A stretch of 64,000 bases of DNA from NCBI GenBank assembly GCA_035578175.1, contig JAQMRL010000016.1, positions 2,853,501-2,917,500 on the forward strand. The letters run 5' to 3'. The notes below the pieces were generated by a model. The model was not told where the DNA came from, ran no database searches, and worked only from the letters and a program-made list of their open reading frames with translations. A program made the position numbers and the translations under genes. Source of the DNA: Catonia carolina (taxonomy: Eukaryota; Arthropoda; Insecta; Hemiptera; Achilidae). Shown here piece after piece: positions 11,184 to 21,622 of the stretch. Position 1 is the first letter of the stretch. Each line of letters opens with the position of its first letter.

Positions 11184-11211
<28 letters not shown>
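11184..11211 (+). repeat. LINE-A 3' tail, (ATT)n
   Basis: About nine ATT repeats end the element, right before the duplicated target site. Simple-repeat tails in place of poly(A) are known in several LINE clades. Confidence 0.85.
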
Positions 11212-11215
<4 letters not shown>

Positions 11216-12046
11216 GAAATAAACTATAAACTAACCTCAAAAAACATTAGTAAAATACACAAAATTAAAATCGACCTCAGTTTGGCTTAAAAATACGGAA
11301 AATCGCTCAATCACGCTAAACTAGGCACTGTACAAAAAAATGCTTAAAATAAAAGTTGTAGATCTCTTAATTTCCTATAAATTTTATGTAATACACTTTT
11401 GTCGTAAAGTGCATTCTAAGGCCAAAATCTTAAAAAAATAGATTTTTCACACATTTTCATAAGAAAAAAACAGAAAATTGCTAAATACCGCTAAATTAAG
11501 CGTTATACAAAAAAATGTTTGAAATATAAGTTGTAGAATTTTACATTTTCTATAACTTTTATTATATAACGTTTTGCGCTAAAATGCAAATTAAAGCCGC
11601 AATCATAAAAAGAAAATGTTTTTACGTAAAAACAGCCTCACGCAGAATTTCAGCAAACATGGCGCCTACTCTATCTTGTAGAGCATAAAAAATGTAGTAA
11701 ACTAGGTGATTTAAAAAAATCGTAGGACAAGTTTTTGAGAAAATTACAAAAAAGTGAAAAATTATACGAATAAACTACTACTTCCGGTTGACCGATTTTG
11801 ATGAAAACGTTCGTGTCGCGTCCGGTAGTGGTATGTAACTTAAATTTTAAGTTTCAAGTTCGTACGATGTTCCGTTCTTGAGATATTCTGTTCACACACA
11901 CACACACACACACAGACCAATCGCTAAAAACATGTTTTTTGGGTTCAGGGGGTCTGAAAACGTATAGATCCGGTGAAAACTCGATTTCGAAAAATCGACA
12001 TGAAAACAATACTTTCCTTCCTATATATTCATATAGGCAAGAGAAA
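11212..12046 (-). repeat. HINE-like copy 2, second piece
   Basis: Continues the repeat interrupted at 5759. It includes the two related internal blocks, the GCAAACATGGCGCC block, a short (CA)n run at about 11895-11913, and ends with GGCAAGAGAAAGT. Confidence 0.9.
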
Positions 12047-12054
12047 GTAAAAAT

Positions 12055-12410
12055 TGGTGTGAATTACACAACTTTCTCTCGCCAGTGCAAATAATTAACA
12101 ATATAACTTAACATTAAAAATAAACAAAAAGCTAACCTCAATAAACATAACCTTATTTTAATCATGAGTGAAAGACACAAAATGAAAATCGACTTAAGTT
12201 TGGCTTAAAAATTCAGAAATCACTCTTTCATGCTCAACTACGCTCTATAGAGAAAAAAGCTTTCAATAAAAGTTGTAGATCTTTAAATTTCCTTTAAATT
12301 TTATTATATACTTTTTAGTCGTAAAATGCATGCTAAGGCTGAAATCTTGAAAAAGTCGATTTTTCACTTGTTTTCGTAAGAATAAAACAGATAATTGCTT
12401 ATTACCACTA
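12055..12410 (-). repeat. HINE-like partial copy
   Basis: Begins with a decayed hairpin (GGTGTGAATTACAC) and ACTTTCTCTCGCC, eight bases after the end of the previous copy, giving two copies head to tail. It breaks off at about 12410, where LINE-B copy B begins. Confidence 0.8.
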
Positions 12411-12424
12411 ATTTTTTTTCTTGC

Positions 12425-12800
12425 ATCCAGGAGACTCCAAAGGGAATATAGGTCATGTCAAGATAAAACTGATAAACTGGAAGTTTATCACCAATGGAAA
12501 TTCATCACTTACCACCAAAAAATTGTTTTTGCTACTGCTTACTTCAGTAGGCTTGTCATGAACCCCATTTAATCAAATATCACACAAAATTAAAAATAAA
12601 AAAAATCAAACACAATGATAAATTCATAACTTACCAATAATTTTTTCCTGCTACTGCTTAACTCAGTAGGCTTGTCATGAACCCCTTTGTATGAAATAGT
12701 ACACATTATTTGTGTAATTAGAAGTTAAATACTTTTCAATCAAAACTATTTAGAAAGGAATTCGTGCACACTGTAAAATGTTTCATCAATCAAATATTGT
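12425..12800 (-). repeat. LINE-B 3' untranslated region with internal duplication
   Basis: Two ~130 bp segments share GATAAATTCAT...CTTACCA...TGCTACTGCTTA...CAGTAGGCTTGTCATGAACC. The same duplication is present in copy A (about 1340-1520), so it predates the spread of the two copies. Confidence 0.75.
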
Positions 12801-12839
12801 TTAGTTTTTTTTAAAAATGACTTAAATTGTCACAACTTT

Positions 12840-13094
12840 TTAAACCTTGTGGCAATTTATTGATGTATTTTCTACTTGCAGAAGTTGGTTTTTGTTCAAA
12901 CAATTTAGTGTTGTGATTAGCAACATAATAATTGATTCTGTTTTTTGTGTTGTGGTTGTGAACATTAAATTCTGTAAAAAGTTATTTTGCTTTACGTAAA
13001 TTATCACTTCAAAAATGTACAAAGAAGGAACTGTGAGCAATTGCAGCTCGTTAAATAGTGATCTGCATGAGGTAAAGTGGTTGACTCCCATCAT
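12840..13094 (-). pseudogene. LINE-B copy B, ORF2 C-terminal fragment
   Basis: Minus-strand frame containing VNHFTSCRSLFNELQLLTVP and IFEVIIYVKQNN, which lines up with copies A and C. This is the C-terminal region after the thumb. The frame is separated from the reverse transcriptase by frameshifts and a deletion relative to copy C. Confidence 0.7.
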
Positions 13095-13425
13095 ACACCT
13101 GACAGCTTTTTCTGTATTTTAAAAATTCTTTCCATGTTACTCTTGTGATGAATTACCCCATACTAATATGGCATACCTGGTGTGAGATAAAATTAAACCA
13201 TGATAAACTGCTATAAGCAATTTTTTATCATTTAATGTGGCAATTTGTTTTAATGCAAATACCCCAGATGATATTTTACCACAAATTTGATTGGTGTAAT
13301 AATCCTATGATAGGGTCCTATCTAGTGACACTCCTAGAAACTTCACTGTTTGCACATGATCTAAGATATTATTTTTATAAAGACTTCCACTTCTCTGTTT
13401 TCCTTACATTGTGTTTGTTTTTGAA

Positions 13426-14126
13426 CTATAAGTACTGACACTTTTTCCCATTAACTGTTAACACTAATTGATTCAGAAATTGGACTACAGATTCTATGCT
13501 AATATGTGTATTCACTTCGAGACTTTCTACCAGTAAACTTTTGTTTATGATTGAAGTATCATTAGCAAACAATAAAGCTTTACTGTTGGGTAAGATTTCT
13601 GGTAACCTATTTATATACAACAAAAACAAAATGGGACCTAAAATAAACCCTGTGGAACACCACCTTTGACTTCAAGCTTTTCAGACAAAAGTTTTGTAAG
13701 TTTCCCCCTAACTACTCTAGTTATTTCTACGCACTGTACTCTACCTACCAGATAAGACTGAAACCATTTAAGTCCTACATCCCTAATACCTAATGACTCT
13801 AACATTTTCAACAAGACTTCATGATCAACACAGTCGAAAGCTTTACTGAGATCTAAAAACACAGTTAAGGCCTTCTCTCCTGCATCCAATATATCAACCA
13901 TCTGCTCAAAAAGTGAGACAATAGCAGTTTTGGTTGACTTACCCTTTTGGAAACCTTGCTGATCTTTTGAGATGATAAGGTTTTCAGTCAAAAAACTGAT
14001 TAACCTAATGAACACTACCTTTTCAAAAATTTTGCAAGTTGTTTTTAATATACTTATGGGCCTATAATTTTCAACTAATTGGGTATTGCCATTCTTAAAC
14101 ACTGGCAATATTTTACCTTCCTTCAA
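13426..14126 (-). pseudogene. LINE-B copy B reverse transcriptase, broken
   Basis: Two minus-strand frames. 14126-13638 has ILPVFKNG, NYRPISILKTTCKIFEKV, QQGFQKGKSTKTA, FLDLSKAFDCVDHEVL (first catalytic Asp) and GVPQG. 13629-13426 has FLLYINRLPEILPNSKAL then FANDTS, where the family has a double Asp: one catalytic Asp is Asn here. A frameshift lies between the two. With that substitution and the breaks, the enzyme would be inactive. Family assignment comes from motif order; the element uses the LSKAFD...PQG signature common in CR1/jockey-like enzymes. Confidence 0.8.
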
Positions 14127-15040
14127 TGCTTTGGAAATACACCTCTTTCCAGGGAGAAGTTAATTAGATGAAGGAGAGGTGTTAATAAACATTTTTTACA
14201 TTCTTTAACAATAATACGTGAGATCCCATCTAACCCTACCCTACCGTTTTCTTACTTTTTAAACTATCAATAACTGATTCTAGTTCCTCATGTGAAACTG
14301 AGCTAAACACAAATTTATCTACAACTCTATCCCCCCTTAGCTTCACAATATCCCTCAGTTTCCGTAATCTGCTGTTTAAGCTTTGAAGCTACTTCCTGAT
14401 AATACTTATTAAAATAATTACTAATTTGTGAACCATTCTCTATAACTTCATTATTACTATTAACAACTTTTGGTATATCTGTGTATCCCCTGTTACTAAC
14501 TACATTCCGATTCCTATTTATTATTTCCCATATTGCTGAGTTTAAATTAGTTGATTTACGAAGGACTTCAGCAGTTTTTTTGCATTTAGCACTCTGAACT
14601 TTGCTAGCATAATATTTTTTAATTTTTTTTTACCTTTGCTCATTAAATTCATTTTTATCTGATTTGAACTCAGAGTAGACATCTCTGACTTCAGATTTTA
14701 GTTTCAAAGTATCCCCTGTAATCCATTGGTCTATTTCACTAATTCTATTTGTTAAAACTGCCCTTTTTACTGGACAACTACTATTATAGTGAAATTTTAA
14801 AGTTTCAATATAATAATGATATTTTTGATTAATTTTGGAAGCATTAATGACAGTCTTCCAATCTTCTTTGGATAAACTGTGTAATAAACAATTTATATTA
14901 CCCTTGTCCTCTTGCCTAATTTCTTTATTAACTTTTTTGATTCAGGGCCTGACCACCTAAATGCTGAATTTCTATTACTTGGTACCCGTGATCAGAGAAT
15001 TCTGAACCCCCTAACCTAACCTGACAACTAACAATATTTG
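14127..15040 (-). pseudogene. LINE-B copy B linker between endonuclease and reverse transcriptase
   Basis: No long open frame, but position and spacing match the region between endonuclease and polymerase of LINE ORF2. It is probably coding sequence eroded by frameshifts. Confidence 0.5.
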
Positions 15041-15559
15041 TTAGAATATTATCGTTTGAGAATGGCTAGTAATCCTTGTGTAATCATTAACTTTTATATC
15101 CACATTGTTCATGTTCACGATATCCCTGAACTCTTCGGACATTTTACACTGAATAGCAAGATTTACATTATAATCACCCATAACAACAACTCTTATATAC
15201 CGTTCAGTCAAACTCTCCAGCAATTTACAGAACTGGTCCCAATCACCATTTGGAGACCTATAAACACCTACGACAGCCATCCCTTCCTGTACCCCTAACC
15301 TAACTTCTAACCCAACTACTTCCATATTCATTTCCTGAGAAAACCTGTCTACAAAAGGTAAGTTACGTGTATGTATGTTCCTACTAATATTAGTCAGTAT
15401 ACAGACTCCTCCACTTTTATGAAATTTCCTGCAGTTAGAAGCACTAATAGAAAACCCCGGAAACCTAATCATAGAAATCTCATTACTTTTTAGCCCATGT
15501 TCGGTGAATAATACCATATCTGGGTTCTCAGACCTTAAGAATATTTCAACTGTATCCAC
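15041..15559 (-). pseudogene. LINE-B copy B APE-type endonuclease
   Basis: About 172 codons on the minus strand. Motifs in order: PDMVLFTEHGLKSNE (catalytic Glu in TEH), SGGVCILTN, GVYRSPNGDWDQF, and VVVMGDYNVNL with the Asp/Asn pair. The C-terminal SDH motif would lie downstream but the frame is lost there. The role in the family is nicking target DNA for priming. Confidence 0.8.
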
Positions 15560-15827
15560 TTTATTACTTAAATATTGAATATTTTGGTGCGAAATAGAGA
15601 AGTGGGATGTATTCCTAACCTGAACTTGATTGATGAAATCATTTTGTGCACCTACCTGTTTTATTTCCTATAATTTCTGCATCTGTTGGTAGCGGATGCA
15701 CTAACCTATCGTTTATAACAACCCCGTGATCCGGATTTAAACCTAACCTGTCATTACCTTTTTTCTAGCACCTGTGATTGCTTAATGTGAGGTTGGGTTG
15801 TCCTAACATAACCTAATCTTTTTTTTC

Positions 15828-16556
15828 TTAACTTTTTTCTCCCTTTTTTAGCCATTTCATTAAAAAAGTATCCTTAGATTTTAATTTATCTGGGAGTTTA
15901 CATGTAACGAGTGAAGCTAACCTATCACACAGTATATTTTTGCCAGTTAAATTTAAATGTAACCCATGTTTAGTATAGTTATCACGATTTAGCCTTCCAT
16001 TGATAAAGTTTATTTTTACCCTTTCAATTGTTTTATTTTTTAGGCTGTTAATTCTTTTTTGCATTTCGCAGTTTATTTTAGTTATAACTTTGTTTACTTC
16101 TGGCTTATCATACCGAAAGGGAATAGCGTTTATTATTAAATTTGTTTTATTACTTAATGGAACCAGTTCTTCGAATGTTCTTAAGATTTGAGGAGTGTTT
16201 TTAAATTGTTTTGATTCCATGTCAATGGTTCCTCCAAGAATTATTAAATGGTCATTTATACCTAGGGTTTTTACATCGTCTTTAGATTACTTGACAACTT
16301 CTTTTAGGGGAGCATTCAGCTTATACGCTATTTTAACTTCAAATTCATAGTTTAGTTTTTTATCTAACAATTCCCAACATTCACGGCCATGACTATCCGC
16401 CAATACTAGGACTTTGTTTTTTCTATTATTATTATTACTTTTGGTAGCCGGTTTAGTCCCTACAGCTTCACTATACAAAAGTTTCTTAGGACCGTTTTTA
16501 TTTGTAGTTTTAGTATCATTTTTAGTACTGTTTATTTTTTTCTGCCCATTCAGACA
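15828..16556 (-). pseudogene. LINE-B ORF1, SGNH-esterase-like domain
   Basis: Two minus-strand frames. The upstream one (16556-16287) has a low-complexity Lys/Asn-rich stretch and then KVLVLADSHGRECWELL, the block I nucleophile region (GDSH-like, here ADSH). The downstream one (16220-15828) has TKHGLHLNLTGKNILCDRL, the block V region with the catalytic His, as in SGNH hydrolases. Some LINE groups carry esterase-like ORF1 proteins of this type, often with a PHD finger; none is seen here. A stop and frameshift between the frames disable it. The apparent open frame upstream to 16667 belongs to the abutting SINE. Confidence 0.7.
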
Positions 16557-16972
16557 GACAGACCTTCTGTCCATAACAGACAGGTGGAGTGTCAAATTAT
16601 TTACACCCAATCTGTTAGTTGCAGGGCTAAAATAAATAGTTCTGTTTTTTATCGCATGGTCAGCCAATTAAATGGCTGAATCATTTAACAACAGAAGAGG
16701 TAGAGGTGTAAAAGACACTAATCAGAGTTATCTCCTCTGAAAGTAATGAATTTTATTATACAGCCAGACCCTGTGATGAACGAAGTGAAGGTATCATTTG
16801 CAGAGTGGAAAATTTGTGCTTTTCAGCGGGCCCGGCATGCTGATAAGCGTACTTTTCCACTGAGTGAGTTGTGGCAATGGTAAACCACCTCACTCCTCGT
16901 TTTACTTAGTAAAGCCTCTAGAGGTTCAAACCAGCTTTTCGGCTGATGACCTAAACAACAACAACTTTTTTT
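16557..16972 (+). mobile_element. AAC-tailed SINE-like repeat, copy 1
   Basis: About 410 bp repeat from CATAACAGACAGGTGGAG to CTAAACAACAACAAC. Other copies: 47215-47542, 56335-56735, 57450-57856 (inverted) and a diverged 5' part at 58935-59060. Shared blocks include GGCCCGGCATGCTGATAAGC, TGGTAAACCACCTCACTCCT and TTCGGCTGATGACCTAAAC. A GGTTCAAACC stretch resembles a polymerase III B box but lies near the 3' end, so tRNA origin is not supported. Confidence 0.8.
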
Positions 16973-17490
16973 ATTATCATAAGTTTTTGCTGAATTTACC
17001 TCATTTTGAAGTACAAAATTAAATTGACTAAAATTAAATTGACAAAGTTAAACAAACTTAATTGACAAAGTTAAATTGACTACTTTTTTTTTGTTTTCTA
17101 CGGCTCGGACTGCTTCCAATAGTTAAGCGAATTTAGTTTTGTGGTCCATGTCATTTATTCTTATTATTTTTTTTAGCGAAGCTATTTCCTGCTCTAATTT
17201 ATTTCTAAGTTCTTTGTTTATCTTGTTACTACTTATTATTGCATATGAAAAGTAAAGTGACTATAGATGATGGGTGAGGGAGGGACGGACGGACGGGGAG
17301 TGGAGAATATCAGTTGCTCTTCTGTAAGGGCCACAAGCCAGTAACCGGCCTCTACCATCGGAAGTGACTGTACGTGATGGGCTGGGGGTGTGGTGGAGTG
17401 GAGCCAGTGCAGCCACAATTCAAATAACACAAGATGATGCCAAACAATTCAAAAAACAAACATGACATTTTCTAGCATTTATTTAAAAAA
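16973..17490. other. No gene seen
   Basis: Contains a short duplicated TTAAATTGAC motif near 17030-17080, a (GGAC)n patch near 17285-17297 and a G-rich stretch to 17400. This might hold an upstream exon of the zinc-finger gene, but I see no convincing donor plus coding frame. Confidence 0.35.
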
Positions 17491-17545
17491 GTGTGATACC
17501 ATCACACAACTTTCTCTTGCCAATGTAAATAATGAACAATATTAT
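17491..17545 (-). repeat. HINE-like terminal fragment
   Basis: GTGTGATACCATCACAC followed by ACTTTCTCTTGCC is the hairpin end and subterminal motif of the HINE-like family, only ~55 bp long here. It lies about 70 bp upstream of the zinc-finger exon, so the ATG at 17462 and the first frame codons are repeat-derived. Confidence 0.75.
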
Positions 17546-17603
17546 GTATACGTGATGCGTGGCAGTGCCACTGGTGTTTCTGTCATTAAATATAATAAAA
17601 TGT

Positions 17604-17617
17604 GTTGTTGTTTTCAG
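17604..17617 (+). promoter_or_regulatory. Splice acceptor before the zinc-finger exon
   Basis: A pyrimidine-rich TTGTTGTTTTCAG ends directly before ATGGCTGATGC. The match to an animal 3' splice site is good. It suggests the zinc-finger frame is a 3' exon, with the upstream exon not identified. Confidence 0.55.
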
Positions 17618-18807
17618 ATGGCTGATGCAACTGGAGTGGGAGTGGACTCTTCAAGCAGAACAGCCTCACAAAAGTGTAAATTATGTAGACTGGCTACCAT
17701 TGACTGCCACAACAAGAATAAACTCATTGCGTACTGTGCAAAGTGTAAGAAGAGATTACGTAAACAAAGAACCAAATCTTGGTATGGTAAAATTAAACAG
17801 CTGTACGACTCTTGTTTGACTTGCCTGAATACGTTCTACAACAATCTCTCGTACGAACCACATGACTGTACACTAGAAGGCATATTCGTTTGTGATGGTT
17901 GTGGCAGAGTATTCCTCCACAAGGAGAATATAACGCTACATGTAAGTAAATGTCACAAAATCATTTCAAAAATGAATGCAACTGTAAGTGAAAACAATGG
18001 CCAAAGAGATTCAAAATTGGAATTGGAGTTGGAACATTGTGGGAGTACCTCTAGATTGAGTGAAAGTAGCAGTGGCCACAAGATGTCTAAATCAACTGAC
18101 AATGTGATTGGCCAGTCTAAATTACCCAAAACATGTAAAGATGTCACTTGTAGTATTTGTGGAAAGGTTTTTAGTTGTAAATCCAAATTAACTACACATA
18201 TGCACGTACATACAGGAGAGAAGCCATTCAATTGTAAATTCTGTAATAAAAAGTTTGCTCAGTCATCTGATTTAACTAAACATGTGCGTTTACATACAGG
18301 GGAGAAACCGTTCAAATGTAAATTCTGTAATAAAAAGTTTACACAGTCATCTAATTTAATTAAACATGTGCGTTTACATACAGGAGAAAAACCGTTCAAA
18401 TGTAAATTCTGTAATAAAAAGTTTACAGATTCATCTGGTTTAACTAAACATGTGCGTTTACATACAGGGGAGAAACCGTTCAAATGTAAATTCTGTAATA
18501 AAAAGTTTACAAATTCATCTAATTTAAATACTCACCTGCGTTTACATACAGGGGAGAAACCGTTCAAATGTAAATTCTGTAATAAAAAGTTTACACAGTC
18601 ATCTAATTTAAATACTCACGTGCGTTTACATACAGATGAGAAACCATTCAATTTAAATTCTGTAATAAAAAGTTTACAGGTTCATCTGGTTTAACTAAAC
18701 ATGTGCGTTTACATACAGGGGAGAAACCGTTCAATTGTAAATTCTGTAATAAAAAGTTTACACAGTCATCTCATTTAAATACTCATATGCGTACACATAT
18801 GAAATAG
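17618..18807 (+). CDS. C2H2 zinc-finger protein exon (one frameshift)
   Basis: Probable DNA-binding nuclear protein. From the ATG at 17618: a Cys-rich N-terminal segment (CKLC, CAKC and CLTC pairs, residues ~15-75), an isolated finger ([10 protein letters not shown]...KCH, ~90-115), a Ser-rich linker (~120-165), then a tandem array of C2H2 fingers joined by TGEKPF linkers. Six fingers are in frame to about 18650. There one base is missing in the TTCAA...AAATTC stretch compared with sister fingers, and that frame stops at 18694. Two more fingers are intact in the shifted frame and end at a TAG at 18805-18807. It is either a recent pseudogene, an allele, or a sequence error. The ATG at 17462 is rejected because that part is repeat. 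No KRAB or BTB domain is seen; the N-terminal cysteines do not clearly fit ZAD. Confidence 0.7.
18214..18800 (+). repeat. 84-bp tandem units encoding zinc fingers
   Basis: Seven near-identical 84-bp units, each with a TGTAAATTCTGTAATAAAAAG core and differing mainly in the recognition-helix codons ([49 protein letters not shown]). Synonymous sites are almost uniform, which points to recent duplication or gene conversion. Confidence 0.85.
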
Positions 18808-18958
18808 AAATAATACAAGTGTGTGATTCTCTTTAGGTAGTGCTTGTATATACAGAATTGTGAAAGTATAAATGAAATTTATCACCTTACCTTTGGTCGT
18901 TTTTTAAGTTTAAAAAACTGATGCGGGTTTCAGTGTTACTACCTTTTTCAGATCGTAT

Positions 18959-18964
18959 TAATAA
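18959..18964 (+). terminator. Candidate polyadenylation signal
   Basis: AATAAA about 150 bp after the last zinc-finger stop. In AT-rich sequence it could be chance. Confidence 0.35.
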
Positions 18965-19507
18965 AATTAAAATTCAGAACGGTGTTTCCTTCAGAATGGA
19001 ACAGAATTGAAATTCAGAACGTTGTCATTAAGAATAAAACTGATTTAAATTTCATTCATGAATTATTTGTTTATACTTTTTACCATAGATGGCAGAAGCT
19101 TCTTTAACAGGTTGACTCCCACAGCAATTTTTGCAGTTTTGCTTAAAATACCCATACCTATTTTATGGTTCATTTGCTTTATTTTAATTAATTTTCTTTC
19201 AAGTCTAAAGTACTGTAAGGCTTAAATTTTTTTGACGCTGTTGTTTTTGGTGAGAGACTGATCAGGTACTCGAGAGTAAAAAAATCAAATTCACTGTGAA
19301 AGAGTGATGTGTATTTCACTGAATACTTTTATTTCTATAAAATATTATATGAATTTTTTAAATAATTTACTGGGCTATTTTTCAATAAAACTACATAAAT
19401 ATCGATGGTGCGTCTCTCTACCAAGCAGTTGTTCAGCGAGTGGTAAACTCGAGTGCCAATTCCTACATAGAGGCACCGACCAGAGTTACTTTTGCTATGA
19501 AAAAAAA
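18965..19507. other. No gene seen
   Basis: AT-rich, no recognisable element up to the start of the next HINE-like copy. Confidence 0.4.
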
Positions 19508-20441
19508 TCTGGTGTGAAACACTCACACAACTTTCTCGTGTCAGTGCAAATAATTAACAATAAACCTAACATTAAAAATAAACAAAAACTAACCTCAATA
19601 AACATAACCTAATTTTAATCATGACTGAGAGACGCAAAATGAAAGTCAAACTCAGTTCGGCTTAAAAATACGGAAAATCACTCTTTCACGCTAAACTAGG
19701 TTCTATAGAGAAAAATGCTTGAAATAAAAGTTGTAGATCTTTTAATTTTCTATAAATTCCACTATATACACTTTTGTCATAAAATGCATACTAAGGCCGA
19801 AATCTTAAAAAAATCGATTTTTCACACGTTTTTGTCAGAAAAAACAGAAAATCGCTTATTACCGCTAAACTAAGCGTTATACAAAAGAAAGTTTGTAATA
19901 AAAGTTGTAGAATTTTAAATTTTCTACAACTTTTATTGTATAAATTTTTGCGCAAAAATTTATATTAAAGCCATAATCTTAAAAAAAAAAACAATTTCTT
20001 ACCTGAAAACAGCCTCACCAAGAATTTCAGAAAACATGGCGCCTACCCTATCTTGTAGTGAATAAAAAATTGAATCAACCAGGCGATTTTTAAAAAACTC
20101 GTTGGACCAGTTTATGAGAAAATCGCAAAAAAGTGAAAGTTACACGAATAAACTACTACTTCTGGTTGACAGATTTTAATGATAATGTTCGTGTCGGATC
20201 GGGTAGTGGTATGTAACTTAAGTTTCAAGTTCGTACGATGTTCCGTTCTTGAGATATTTTGTATACACACACACACACACACACACACACAACACACACA
20301 CACACACAGACCAATCACTAAAAACATGTTTTTTGGATTCAGGGGGTCTGAAAATGTGTAGATCCGGTGAAAATTGATTTCTTAAAATCGACATGAAAAC
20401 AATACTTTCCTTCTCATATATTCATATAGCCAAGAGAAAGT
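19508..20441 (-). repeat. HINE-like repeat, full copy
   Basis: Complete element: TCTGGTGTGAAACACTCACAC hairpin end, ACTTTCTCGTGTC (diverged subterminal motif), two related ~165 bp internal blocks, the CATGGCGCC block, a long (CA)n run at about 20263-20309, and GCCAAGAGAAAGT at the far end. It has no protein-coding capacity. Confidence 0.85.
20263..20309. repeat. (CA)n microsatellite inside HINE-like copy
   Basis: About 45 bp of CA repeats with one interruption. Every long HINE-like copy carries a CA run at this same place, of different length. Confidence 0.9.
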
Positions 20442-21081
20442 AAAAATATTGTAACACAAATTAATCAATTTTATAAATCAATAATTAACAAAAATTACAA
20501 AAACATTATTAGAAATAATGTGGTTAGGTACCTCATTGAAAATCATGTGGAGGCACCATGAAATAAAAAGCGATTTTAATGTTACAACGTTTTTGTTAAT
20601 GTATTTCAAAGCTTATGTGGATAAATAATCTTGGACTAATTTCCATTTAATTTTTCATAAGATCACATTTTCCTTTTGAAATAAGCATTAGATTAAGGTT
20701 TTCATATGTTTTCGTTGGCCACTCAAAGTGAATGCCTGGTCAGTCTCCTATTTGCATTCCATGCTGCCAATTTCCTACTTCAAAACACTTTTCACTTGTA
20801 ATTTATTATGTATTGTATTTAAATGACAATGAAGTTGATTTATGTATTTATTTGGTGTCAAACAAAAAAATGTAGATATTTTATTTTTTTGTAAAATGTT
20901 TCTTAGATAAGTATAATAAAAGTTGTAAATTTATTGCAGTGTTTCTTACCTGTTTACTTTCCTAAGCGCAAGCTGCCCATTGAATTCTTAAAAGTAATAT
21001 TCTGTAGGAATAATTCCAGTAATAGTTGAAACAGTAATTGTAGTCATAAATTAATAAATAAATTAAACCTAAAACTTTTAA
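20442..21081. other. No gene seen
   Basis: AT-rich DNA with no recognisable gene or repeat. Confidence 0.4.
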
Positions 21082-21415
21082 TTTTTTTTTGTAATCCCTA
21101 AAGTGTGTACAATTGTACGTTGCAATCTGTTCAATTCAGAACAATAAGCAACCCCATGACCCAATGAGTTGAGGATGATGTGTATGACGTGTAAATGAGG
21201 TGTAATCTTGTACAGATTCAGGTCGACCATTCCTGAGAGAGTATGGTTGAACCCCAACTATCAAAGTACACCGGTAACCACTGTCTAGCATTCAAATCCG
21301 TATAAAAGTAACTACCTTAACTAGGATTTGAACCAGGAACCTTCGTCTCCGAAAATCAGCTGTTAAACAGCTGATTTTGGCGACGACTTTACCTGTAGAC
21401 CAACCCGGTGGGTAA
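21082..21415 (-). mobile_element. SINE-B (tRNA-derived), copy 1
   Basis: On the minus strand the head reads GGGTTGGTCTACAGGTAAAG (A-box-like, from about 21410), then a CAGCTGTTTAACAGCTG hairpin and GGTTCAAATCC, a good B box. A ~230 bp body and an A-rich tail follow. Other copies are at 23332-23638 (minus) and 50643-50976 (plus). It is a SINE and not a functional tRNA gene: no cloverleaf closes around the A and B boxes. Confidence 0.85.
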
Positions 21416-21622
21416 TGAATTTTAATTTACTGAAGATGTGTACAAGATACACAAAAGCGCTATAAACATTGGTAAGTGTTTTATGTTACCGTATTGTGGT
21501 GGTTAAAAAAATATATTTATCAACATCAATAATCATGTCAGTATGTATCGCAGAATAATTACTATATTTTTCATAATATTATTATAAATTAAAATCACGA
21601 AAAATCTGGCAGGGCAGGTATA
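21416..21622. other. No gene seen
   Basis: Short AT-rich spacer. Confidence 0.4.

Larger units (their letters stand above)
5760..11211 (+). mobile_element. LINE-A: nearly full-length non-LTR retrotransposon
   Basis: About 5.45 kb element with a 5' untranslated region (5760-6506), ORF1 (6507-7364), ORF2 split by one frameshift (7455-8660 and 8564-10696), a 3' untranslated region and an (ATT)n tail. It is flanked by an 11-bp duplication and sits inside a HINE-like repeat. ORF2 has an apurinic-type endonuclease, a reverse transcriptase with YADD, and a C-terminal CCHC-like knuckle, so it belongs to the endonuclease-bearing LINEs. The clade is uncertain (CR1/L2/Daphne/Ingi-like are possible). 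Few lesions suggest a young insertion. Confidence 0.9.
12425..16556 (-). mobile_element. LINE-B copy B: nearly full-length, decayed LINE
   Basis: About 4.1 kb minus-strand non-LTR element reading ORF1 (from 16556), endonuclease (about 15560-14940), linker (14940-14130), reverse transcriptase (14126-13426), C-terminal part (to 12840) and 3' untranslated region (to 12425). Several frameshifts and stops interrupt it. Copies A (1266-2210) and C (26395-27465) belong to the same family. The combination of an SGNH-like ORF1 with an APE endonuclease suggests a CR1/jockey-type group, but I cannot fix the clade. Its 5' side abuts an oppositely oriented SINE at 16557. Confidence 0.8.

Noticed and set aside
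16557..16667. N-terminal extension of LINE-B ORF1 (block with NRTIYFSPATNR)
   Set aside because: The same residues appear in a free-standing SINE at 57754-57850, so they are antisense SINE sequence fused by chance.
17462..17617. Upstream ATG as start of the zinc-finger protein
   Set aside because: The codons come from a HINE-like terminal fragment and sit before a good splice acceptor; the ATG at 17618 fits better.
20112..20361. Open frames rich in Cys-Val or His-Thr repeats around 20112-20361 and 52101-52482
   Set aside because: They are translations of the CA microsatellite in HINE-like copies.
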